Of a stretch of DNA of 7,803 bases, positions 1 through 4,804 are shown one piece after another. A program made the translations under genes and the position numbers. How positions within the stretch are numbered: position 1 is the first letter of the stretch; the number at the start of each line of letters is the position of its first letter. Source of the stretch: JBFKUL01 sp041635755 (lineage in GTDB: Bacteria; Pseudomonadota; Gammaproteobacteria; Burkholderiales; SG8-39). The stretch lies in the NCBI GenBank assembly GCA_041635755.1, contig JBFKUL010000131.1, forward strand, positions 1 through 7,803. The letters are read 5' to 3'. Under the pieces are notes generated by a model. That model searched no databases and was not told where the DNA came from. It saw only the letters and a list, made by a program, of their open reading frames with translations.

Positions 1-1
1 C

Positions 2-274
2 GAGAGCCTGAAGGGCTTCGCCGATCGCAGCCTCGCTTGCGTCGCCGCGCTCGTGGCGCGGCACGCCGGCGAGCGCCTGCTCGTGTTCACCCATGGCGGG
101 GTGCTCGAGATGGTGTACCGGCACGCGACCGGCCGCGGGCTTTCGACGCCGCGCGATTTCGAGATCCCGAACGCGGCGATCAACCGCTTCGAAGTGTCAG
201 GTTCGGCCTGGCGAGCGTGCGGCTGGGCCGACACTTCGCATCTCGAGTCGGCTCTGGACGACCTTCCGGGATAG
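2..274 (+). CDS. Histidine phosphatase family protein, C-terminal part (5' truncated)
   Basis: The reading frame is open from the window edge and stops at TAG 272-274, leaving about 90 residues of the C-terminal half. The segment LLVFTHGGVLEMVYRHATGR matches the second conserved histidine block of the histidine phosphatase (phosphoglycerate mutase-like) superfamily, in which the His of the THGG stretch belongs to the phosphate-binding pocket. The following NAAINRFEV stretch matches the strand that usually follows it. The first catalytic motif (RHG) would lie upstream and is not visible, so the substrate (phosphoglycerate, alpha-ribazole phosphate, phosphoprotein and so on) cannot be assigned. 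The protein looks cytosolic. It converges with the diguanylate cyclase gene, with 74 bp between the two stops. I am confident of the superfamily but not of the specific function. Confidence 0.82.
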   Translation, partial: ESLKGFADRSLACVAALVARHAGERLLVFTHGGVLEMVYRHATGRGLSTPRDFEIPNAAINRFEVSGSAWRACGWADTSHLESALDDLPG

Positions 275-283
275 AGGAACTCG

Positions 284-316
284 ACCGAAACGCGGCGCTT
301 CTGCGCCGGGATCGGT
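284..316. terminator. Nested hairpin between convergent genes (possible terminator)
   Basis: Two stacked inverted repeats lie between the two converging stop codons. The inner stem is CGGCGC (293-298) with GCGCCG (303-308) around a TTCT loop. The outer stem is ACCGA (284-288) with TCGGT (312-316). There is no T-run on either side, so this is not a canonical intrinsic terminator. Its position between convergent genes makes a role in transcript ending or 3'-end protection plausible. Confidence 0.35.
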
Positions 317-348
317 TCGCGTGGCGCGCCGGCAAAATCGCGGTGCGC

Positions 349-1425
349 TCAAGCCGGCTGATAGTGCAAAACCCGGTTGCGGCCCTGTTCCTTAGCGAGG
401 TACATGGCGCGATCGGCGCGCGCCACGATCGAATCGATGCCGCGGCCGTCCTCGGGAAAGCACGACACGCCGATGCTGACCGTGCACTCCAGCCGCTTGC
501 CTTCGACCACCAGCGGCTTGGTTGCGACCGCAGCGCGGATGCGCTCGGCAACGTCCATCGCGCCCTTGAGCGGCGTTTCAGGCAGCAGCACGATGAATTC
601 GTCGCCGCCGTAGCGCGCCGGTACGTCGGTATGACGCAGCTCGGCGCCGATCGAGCCGGCGAGCTGCTTGAGCAGCCGATTGCCGGCCTCGTGACCGAGG
701 CGATCGTTGACCGTCTTGAGGTTGTCCGAGTCCACCATCAGCACGCTGACCGGGCGGTTGTAGCGTGCCGCCTGCGCGAATATGCGGTCGGCCACGATCG
801 CGAAGCCCCGTGTGTTGAACAAGCCGGTGAGTTCGTCGGTTTCGGAGAGCAGCTTTGCCTTGTTCAAGCCGTAGCGGATGTCTGCCGAGAACATGGTCGC
901 CACGTAGGCCACCAGCAACACCGGTCCGAGCTGTGCCGCGAGCCCGCCGACCGCAGGCAGGCTGAAGGTCGCCCCGAGCGAGCCGCTCCAGGCGAGCGCC
1001 AAGTAGCACACCGCGATCAGCGCAACCTCGATGAGCGTCAAAACCTTGCCGAGCGTAAGGGCGGCGGTGATGACCGGCAGCAGGTAGCCGTTCAGCAGCG
1101 GACTGGCGAGCCTGCCGGTGAACCACAGCACCCAGGTGATGAAGACCAGCATGCCCAGGGTCTCGATCGCGATCTTCCAGCGCGCCTCGGGCCGGAAGAA
1201 GTTCGTGTAGCGGAAGCTCATGACGAAGGCGGCGTAGAAGAACAACGCCATCGAGATCGCCGGCTCGTGATCCGGCGGCGCTCCGCCAAAGGCGAGGTAC
1301 AGCAGCACGAGCGCGATCATCAGCCACTCGATCTCGGCCACCGTGCGCGAGATGCCGCGCAGCTCCTCCTGCTCGATGCTGGTTCCGCCGCCGCGACGCG
1401 CAGTTCTTAGTGTGGGTTGCGGCAT
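349..1425 (-). CDS. Membrane-bound diguanylate cyclase (GGDEF domain)
   Basis: A 358-residue protein predicted to make cyclic di-GMP from two GTP. Residues about 34-180 hold five or six hydrophobic helices forming a membrane sensor region I cannot assign to a named family; the GGDEF domain fills about 195-355. Visible motifs are the domain entry DELTGLFNTRGF (197-208), the metal site with D232 in VDSDN, the substrate-side NDRLGHEAG (240-248), the intact active loop GGDEF (273-277), and the inhibitory RxxD site as RHTD (264-267), exactly five residues before the loop. This predicts an active enzyme subject to product inhibition. There is no EAL domain. The ATG at 1423-1425 has only a weak ribosome site, but it precedes the first helix by about 30 residues, so the topology is sensible. 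The gene lies 119 bp downstream of srkA on the same strand. A GAGAAT element at 1485-1490 could be its own -10, so membership of the msrB-srkA operon is uncertain. Confidence 0.93.
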   Translation of the reverse strand: MPQPTLRTARRGGGTSIEQEELRGISRTVAEIEWLMIALVLLYLAFGGAPPDHEPAISMALFFYAAFVMSFRYTNFFRPEARWKIAIETLGMLVFITWVLWFTGRLASPLLNGYLLPVITAALTLGKVLTLIEVALIAVCYLALAWSGSLGATFSLPAVGGLAAQLGPVLLVAYVATMFSADIRYGLNKAKLLSETDELTGLFNTRGFAIVADRIFAQAARYNRPVSVLMVDSDNLKTVNDRLGHEAGNRLLKQLAGSIGAELRHTDVPARYGGDEFIVLLPETPLKGAMDVAERIRAAVATKPLVVEGKRLECTVSIGVSCFPEDGRGIDSIVARADRAMYLAKEQGRNRVLHYQPA

Positions 1426-1517
1426 GCCTGTCGGCGGTTCGATTCAGGGATGAGCGTTCTTTCGCGCGCCGACGCCCCCGGGGTATTCTCGCGCAGGCGA
1501 AACAGTACGGCTTCCCG

Positions 1518-1535
1518 TGCGCTGCGGCAAGCGCA
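1518..1535 (-). terminator. Hairpin just after srkA (weak terminator candidate)
   Basis: A perfect 6-bp inverted repeat, TGCGCT and AGCGCA with a 6-nt loop, sits about 10 nt past the srkA TAG stop (1545-1547). No T-run follows on the minus strand. It may pause or partly end transcription before the diguanylate cyclase gene, or it may simply be a GC-rich coincidence. Confidence 0.25.
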
Positions 1536-1544
1536 GAATGCTCA

Positions 1545-2555
1545 CTATGCCTCGAGCGGCGGCTCCTGCATCAGCGCCACCTGCTCGCGCAGCTCGAGGA
1601 TCCGGTCCTGCCAGTAGCGCTGGGTGTTGAACCACGGGAAGGCTGCGGGAAACGCCGGGTCGTCCCAGCGACGCGCCAGCCATGCCGAGTAGTGCAGCAG
1701 GCGCAGCGTGCGCAGCGCCTCGACGAGATGCAGCTCGCGCCGGTCGAGGTCCATGAAATCCTCGTAGCCGGCGAGCACGTCGCCAAGCGCACGGCTCATC
1801 GCCGCGCGATCACCCGAGAGCAGCATCCAGAGATCCTGCACCGCGGGTCCGCTGCGCGCATCGTCGAAGTCGACAAAGTGCGGACCGTCCTGCGTCCACA
1901 GGATGTTGCCGGCGTGGCAGTCGCCATGCAGGCGAATCGTGCCCGGCGCGCCGGCGCGCTCGTAGCAGTGCCTGATGCCGTCGAGCGCCTGCTGGGCGAT
2001 GCCGCGCCAGGCGTCGCTCAGGTCGCCCGGGATGAAATCGTGCGCCAGCAGCCAGTCGCGCGGCTCGGTGCCGAAGGTCTCGGGATCCAGCGCGGGGCGT
2101 TCGACAAACGGCCGTGCCGCGCCGACCGCATGGATGCGGCCGATGAAGCGGCCGATCCACTCCAGCGGCTCGCGCTGCTCGAGCTCGGGCGCGCGCCCGC
2201 CGCGGCGCGGATAGACCGCGAAGCGGAATCCAGCGTGCCGGTGCAAAGTGTTCGCATCGGGCACTGGTCCCGGGGACGACGCCGGCGCCAGCGGTGCGAC
2301 CACCGGGATCTCGTGCCCGGCGAGCTCGCGCACGAACGCGTGCTCCTCGAGGATCTGCGCATCGCTCCAGCGGCCGGGGCGGTAGAACTTCGCCACCAGG
2401 GGCGGGCCGTCCTCCAGCCAGACCTGGTAAACGCGGTTCTCGTAGCTGTTGAGCGCGAGCTGGCGGCCGTCGCCGCGCCAGCCGACGCTGTCCAGCGCGT
2501 CGAGCACGACATCCGGCGTCAGGCCGGAATAGGGGTGCGCTTCGGAATTCGGCAC
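1545..2555 (-). CDS. srkA: Stress response kinase A (SrkA/YihE/RdoA), Ser/Thr protein kinase
   Basis: A 336-residue cytosolic kinase of the APH/choline-kinase fold. It resembles E. coli SrkA (328 residues, as I recall) along its length, with shared blocks NSYENRVYQ (36-44), VAKFYRP (54-60), ILEEHAF (68-74), LHGDCHAGNILW (209-220), FVDFDDAR (227-234), QDLWMLL (240-246), DPAFPAAFPW (299-308) and the C-terminal QEPPL. K56 should bind ATP, D212 in HGDCH is the expected catalytic base, and D229 in VDFDD is the metal ligand; all are present. In E. coli SrkA is Cpx-controlled and protects against oxidative and envelope-stress death. The start codon is GTG (2553-2555) with no Shine-Dalgarno sequence. 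The start is supported by alignment of the N-terminus with E. coli SrkA, where NS...LTPDVVLDAL mirrors its LHPDTIMDAL. msrB ends 29 bp upstream. An ATG eight bases upstream is out of frame. Confidence 0.95.
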   Translation of the reverse strand: MPNSEAHPYSGLTPDVVLDALDSVGWRGDGRQLALNSYENRVYQVWLEDGPPLVAKFYRPGRWSDAQILEEHAFVRELAGHEIPVVAPLAPASSPGPVPDANTLHRHAGFRFAVYPRRGGRAPELEQREPLEWIGRFIGRIHAVGAARPFVERPALDPETFGTEPRDWLLAHDFIPGDLSDAWRGIAQQALDGIRHCYERAGAPGTIRLHGDCHAGNILWTQDGPHFVDFDDARSGPAVQDLWMLLSGDRAAMSRALGDVLAGYEDFMDLDRRELHLVEALRTLRLLHYSAWLARRWDDPAFPAAFPWFNTQRYWQDRILELREQVALMQEPPLEA

Positions 2556-2580
2556 GGGCGCATTCTACGCACCCGTGCCG
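2550..2580 (-). promoter_or_regulatory. Putative srkA promoter -10 inside a perfect inverted repeat (operator candidate)
   Basis: On the minus strand CGGCACGGG (2572-2580) and CCCGTGCCG (2550-2558) form a perfect 9-bp inverted repeat separated by 13 nt. The element TAGAAT (2562-2567), which matches 5 of 6 bases of the sigma70 -10 consensus, sits in the middle of that spacer. The distal arm contains the GTG start of srkA. I see no good -35 box. The dyad could be an operator that blocks the promoter, an RNA hairpin over the srkA start in a msrB-srkA transcript, or both. The repeat is directly visible; its function is inferred. Confidence 0.5.
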
Positions 2581-2584
2581 GGAC

Positions 2585-3151
2585 TCAGGCCTGCGCGTCC
2601 CTGGGGACGAACTTCAGCGCGACGCCGTTGTTGCACCAGCGCTCGCCCGTGGGCTGCGGGCCGTCGTTGAACACGTGTCCGTGATGTCCGCCGCAGCGCG
2701 CGCAGTGGTACTCGGTGCGCGGCAGGATCAGCAGAAAGTCGCGCTTGGTCTCGAAAGCCTTCGGAATCGCGGTGAAAAAGCTCGGCCAGCCCGTGCCGCT
2801 GTCGAACTTCATCGGCGAGCTGAACAGCGGCAGGCCGCAGCCCGCACACACGTACACGCCGGCGCGCTTCTCGTCGTTGAGGGGGCTCGTCCCGGGACGC
2901 TCGGTGCCTTCCTGGCGCAGGACATGGAACTGCTCGGGCGTGAGGCGCTTGCGCCACTCGTCCTTCGTCAGCGAAAGCCGCTCGGCGCTCGAGGGGACGT
3001 CGACGCCCTTTGCGAGCAGCGTTTTCCAGTTCTTCTGCAGCTCTTCAACCATCGCCATTCCTTTCGTGGAAACCGGTCGCGTCGTCGCGCCGTAGGCCAG
3101 GCCCGCGAGCGGCGTCGCCGCCAGGGCTTTGAGCAGTGCTCGCCGTTTCAT
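2585..3151 (-). CDS. msrB: Peptide-methionine (R)-S-oxide reductase MsrB with Tat-like signal
   Basis: A 188-residue enzyme that reduces methionine-R-sulfoxide in proteins. The N-terminus KRRALLKALAATPLAGLAYG resembles a twin-arginine export signal (RRxxLK followed by a moderately hydrophobic stretch), so the enzyme is probably periplasmic and made about 45 residues longer than cytosolic MsrB. The catalytic domain spans about 60-184. Its zinc site is C102/C105 and C150/C153, the substrate pocket motif is SGTGWPSF (118-125), HGHVFNDGP lies at 157-165, and the catalytic cysteine C173 is in RWCNNG. The usual resolving cysteine is replaced by T120, and no other cysteine exists. The ATG at 3149-3151 is fixed by AGGAG at 3158-3162 with a 6-nt spacer. 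Internal Met codons (32, 34) would give a cytosolic form but lack this support. The gene heads the msrB-srkA unit. A TAAGAT element at 3200-3205 is a weak -10 candidate. Confidence 0.95.
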   Translation of the reverse strand: MKRRALLKALAATPLAGLAYGATTRPVSTKGMAMVEELQKNWKTLLAKGVDVPSSAERLSLTKDEWRKRLTPEQFHVLRQEGTERPGTSPLNDEKRAGVYVCAGCGLPLFSSPMKFDSGTGWPSFFTAIPKAFETKRDFLLILPRTEYHCARCGGHHGHVFNDGPQPTGERWCNNGVALKFVPRDAQA

Positions 3152-3157
3152 GGTGCT

Positions 3158-3162
3158 CTCCT
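3158..3162 (-). promoter_or_regulatory. Ribosome binding site of msrB
   Basis: AGGAG on the minus strand, six bases before the ATG at 3149-3151. It fixes the msrB start at the codon that includes the Tat-like signal, rather than at the internal methionines 32 or 34. Confidence 0.8.
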
Positions 3163-3253
3163 GAAGTATTGGCGTTAGTTCGTCGCACAGAGGCCGAAAA
3201 TCTTACTCCGATCGGCGGATGCGCTCCCGCCGGGTGCTTGCCTTGCCGGTTAA

Positions 3254-3272
3254 CCACGAGGCCGCCTCGTGG
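3254..3272. promoter_or_regulatory. Perfect palindrome in the divergent msrB/mlaF intergenic region
   Basis: CCACGAGG (3254-3261) and CCTCGTGG (3265-3272) form a perfect 8-3-8 inverted repeat about midway between msrB and mlaF. A second small dyad, GGCCC (3275-3279) with GGGCC (3286-3290), follows directly. The 11-bp centre-to-centre spacing of the main arms is close to one helical turn, as in many dimeric-regulator operators. It could also act as an RNA hairpin. No known consensus is recognised. Confidence 0.35.
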
Positions 3273-3307
3273 GCGGCCCCCGGTCGGGCCAGCAAAGCGT
3301 GCTGCGG

Positions 3308-3313
3308 TAGACT
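3308..3313 (+). promoter_or_regulatory. Possible -10 element of mlaF
   Basis: TAGACT matches 4 of 6 bases of the sigma70 -10 consensus and lies 19 nt before the mlaF ATG, which would give a leader of only about a dozen bases. There is no recognisable -35 box and no clear Shine-Dalgarno sequence before the ATG. It resembles the TAGAAT elements before srkA and the Bug gene, which is the main reason to list it. Confidence 0.25.
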
Positions 3314-3332
3314 TGGGTGCCGCGCGCCCGCC

Positions 3333-4157
3333 ATGCCCAAGCCCACCCGCTCCGAGAACCTGGTCGAGATCAGCGATCTGCATTTCGCCTACGGCGATCT
3401 GACGATCTTCAAGGGCCTGTCGCTCAGGATCCCGCGCGGCAAGGTGGTAGCGATTCTCGGCGCGAGCGGCTGCGGCAAATCGACGCTGCTCAAGCTGATC
3501 GGTGGGCAGCTGCGGCCTCGCCGCGGGCGCATCACGGTCAATGGTCAGGTGGTGCACGAGCTCGATACGCAGGAGCTCTACGCGCTGCGCCGCCGCATGG
3601 GCATGATGTTCCAGTCGAGCGGGCTGTTCAGCGACTTGAGCACCTACGAGAATATCGCCTTCCCGTTGCGCGAGAACTACGGGCTGCCCGAAGCGCTGCT
3701 GAGACCTCTGGTGCTGATGAAGCTGCACGCGGTCGGACTGCGCGGCGCGCGTGGGCTGCAGCCGGGTGATCTCTCGGGGGGCATGTCGCGTCGCGTCGCC
3801 CTTGCGCGCGCGATCGCGACCGACCCGATGCTCACGATGTACGACGAGCCTTTCGCCGGGCTCGATCCGATTACCCTGAACGTCATCGCCGAGCTGGTAA
3901 GAAAACTCAATGATGCGCTAGGCATGACGTCGATCATCGTCACCTATGATGTGTCGGAGGCGCTCAAGGCGGTCGACTACGTCTATGTGATCTCGGAGGG
4001 CGTGGTGGTGGGCGAGGGCGCGCCCGACGAAGTCATGGGCTCCGAGGATCCGTATCTCAAGCAATTCATGCACGCGCTGCCCGACGGTCCGGTGCGCTTC
4101 CACGCACCGGCGCGCGAGCTCGACGAAGAGTTTCGCCTCGCGCCGCCCGCGGGCTGA
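3333..4157 (+). CDS. mlaF: ABC transporter ATP-binding protein, MlaF family (orphan)
   Basis: A 274-residue ATPase subunit resembling MlaF, which drives phospholipid transfer between the outer and inner membranes with MlaE, MlaD and MlaB. Motifs in order are Walker A GASGCGKST (43-51), Q-loop MMFQSSGLF (91-99, Q94), signature LSGGMSRR (147-154), Walker B LTMYDEP (167-173, with D171 and catalytic E172) and D-loop AGLDPI (175-180). The C-terminal tail PDGPVRFHAPA (250-260) is the MlaF-type ending. The switch histidine position is Y205 in VTYDVSE. The ATG at 3333 is chosen because the family start precedes VEISDLHFAYG by about ten residues; the frame is open back to 3219, but that upstream part is Arg/Ala-rich and unlike the family. 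No mlaE, mlaD or mlaC follows: the next gene is convergent. A divergent paralogue of unknown partner is possible. Confidence 0.88.
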   Translation: MPKPTRSENLVEISDLHFAYGDLTIFKGLSLRIPRGKVVAILGASGCGKSTLLKLIGGQLRPRRGRITVNGQVVHELDTQELYALRRRMGMMFQSSGLFSDLSTYENIAFPLRENYGLPEALLRPLVLMKLHAVGLRGARGLQPGDLSGGMSRRVALARAIATDPMLTMYDEPFAGLDPITLNVIAELVRKLNDALGMTSIIVTYDVSEALKAVDYVYVISEGVVVGEGAPDEVMGSEDPYLKQFMHALPDGPVRFHAPARELDEEFRLAPPAG

Positions 4158-4159
4158 GC

Positions 4160-4198
4160 AAAAAAACCCGGGCCCGCGGCCGCAAGGCCGCGGGCCCG
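4160..4198 (-). terminator. Strong intrinsic terminator of the glycine-zipper gene
   Basis: A perfect 13-bp GC-only stem (4169-4181 with 4186-4198) is closed by a four-base loop (GCAA on the plus strand, TTGC in minus-strand RNA). On the minus strand it is followed by seven T (complement of A 4160-4166), the classic Rho-independent layout. It begins about 20 bp past the stop at 4220. For mlaF, ending at 4157 on the other strand, the hairpin is present but lacks a T-run, so termination there would be weaker. Confidence 0.88.
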
Positions 4199-4219
4199 CA
4201 CCTGTCGACGTACCGGCTG

Positions 4220-4669
4220 CTAGTAGCGGCCCAGCCGCTCGCCGATGTGGGCACCGAGCACGGTGCCGACCGCGATCGAGGCGGTTTTGCCGGTGCCGCC
4301 GCCGAAGCGGCTGCCGATGACTGCACCGACGACCGCGCCGGTCACGGTGCTGCCAAGCGGCCCGGGGCCGGCGTAGACCACCGGTGCAGGTTGATACGCC
4401 GGTGCCGGCTCGTAGTAGACCGGCGGTGGTTCGCGATACACGATCACCTCGCGCTCCGGATAGTAGTGATGGACCTCGTGCACCACCACTTTGCGCTTGT
4501 GCGCCTTGTGATAGTGACGATGGACGTGGCGTGGACGGTCGTCGTCGTCGTAATAACTCGCGCGAGCGCCGTAGCCTGGCGCCCCGTGCGAGTGGTCTGC
4601 GAGCGCCGGGCCGGCAGCGACCAGCGTCGCCAGCGCGACCCCTGTAAGCGTCAGTCTCTTGAGCGTCAT
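4220..4669 (-). CDS. Exported glycine-zipper 2TM-domain protein with His/Tyr/Pro-rich region
   Basis: A 149-residue envelope protein. Residues 1-24 form a Sec signal peptide ending AGPALA before D25. There is no cysteine, so it is not a lipoprotein, unlike many 17-kDa-antigen relatives. Residues 39-75 are rich in Tyr, Asp, His and Lys (DDDD at 41-44; histidines at 48, 50, 52, 54, 57, 64, 67, 68), and 78-100 are Pro/Tyr-rich. Residues 106-146 form a glycine-zipper hairpin (GAVVGAVIGSRFGGG, then TASIAVGTVLGAHIGERLG) that should insert in or associate with a membrane. Function is unknown; relatives are often stress-induced or stabilise the envelope. The ATG at 4667-4669 is chosen because AAAGGAG precedes it by six bases and it starts the signal peptide; the frame is open to 4780, but the extra 37 residues would bury the signal. 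It converges with mlaF and lies 135 bp downstream of the cyclase. Confidence 0.87.
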   Translation of the reverse strand: MTLKRLTLTGVALATLVAAGPALADHSHGAPGYGARASYYDDDDRPRHVHRHYHKAHKRKVVVHEVHHYYPEREVIVYREPPPVYYEPAPAYQPAPVVYAGPGPLGSTVTGAVVGAVIGSRFGGGTGKTASIAVGTVLGAHIGERLGRY

Positions 4670-4751
4670 GGCATGCTCCTTTCTCGTTCGTGCCGTCTGC
4701 AAAAAAAGCTGCGGCAACGGGAGCATTGTGGAAGGCCGCGCCTCTCGCGGC

Positions 4752-4779
4752 TGTAACAGTGTGTAATCGGCCCGTAACA
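4752..4779 (-). promoter_or_regulatory. Three phased GTAA boxes upstream of the glycine-zipper gene (regulator site candidate)
   Basis: On the plus strand GTAA occurs at 4753, 4763 and 4774, steps of 10 and 11 bp, and the first and last are both GTAACA. On the minus strand the stretch 4752-4765 reads TACACACTGTTACA, matching 10 of the 12 fixed bases of the RstA box as I recall it (TACATNTNGTTACA). Phased short repeats are typical of OmpR/PhoB-family response regulators. A CACAAT element (4725-4730) could be the -10, placing the boxes at about -34 to -61, a usual activator position. The regulator's identity is inference. Confidence 0.4.
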
Positions 4780-4781
4780 AT

Positions 4782-4797
4782 GTCGCCGTGCGGCGAC
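4782..4797 (-). terminator. Short hairpin after the cyclase gene (weak terminator)
   Basis: GTCGCC (4782-4787) and GGCGAC (4792-4797) form a perfect 6-bp stem with a 4-nt loop, starting seven bases past the cyclase TAA (4805-4807). On the minus strand it is followed by ATTGTTA, a poor T-run. It may weaken read-through into the glycine-zipper gene, which would then depend on its own promoter. Confidence 0.4.
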
Positions 4798-4804
4798 GTG
4801 CAAA

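Noticed and set aside
37..1410. 457-codon open frame on the plus strand
   Set aside because: It lies opposite the well-supported GGDEF gene and overlaps the phosphatase frame. Its product is Arg/Ala/Gln/His-rich with no motif, typical of an antisense shadow in GC-rich DNA.
1410..2684. 424-codon open frame on the plus strand
   Set aside because: It is antisense to srkA and the end of msrB, has no recognisable domain, and its composition mirrors the complement of the real genes.
3219..3332. N-terminal extension of mlaF from an upstream start
   Set aside because: The 38 extra residues are Arg/Ala/Cys-rich, unlike MlaF, and would overlay the palindrome and -10 candidate. The ATG at 3333 gives the normal family N-terminus.
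4701..4707. A7 run (T7 on the minus strand) in the leader of the glycine-zipper gene as a terminator or attenuator
   Set aside because: Only a 5-bp GCGGC/GCCGC stem with a 19-nt loop precedes it, too weak to call; it may just be a homopolymer.
4670..4780. Upstream extension of the glycine-zipper gene
   Set aside because: It would place 37 residues before the signal peptide, and the strong AAAGGAG site supports the ATG at 4669.
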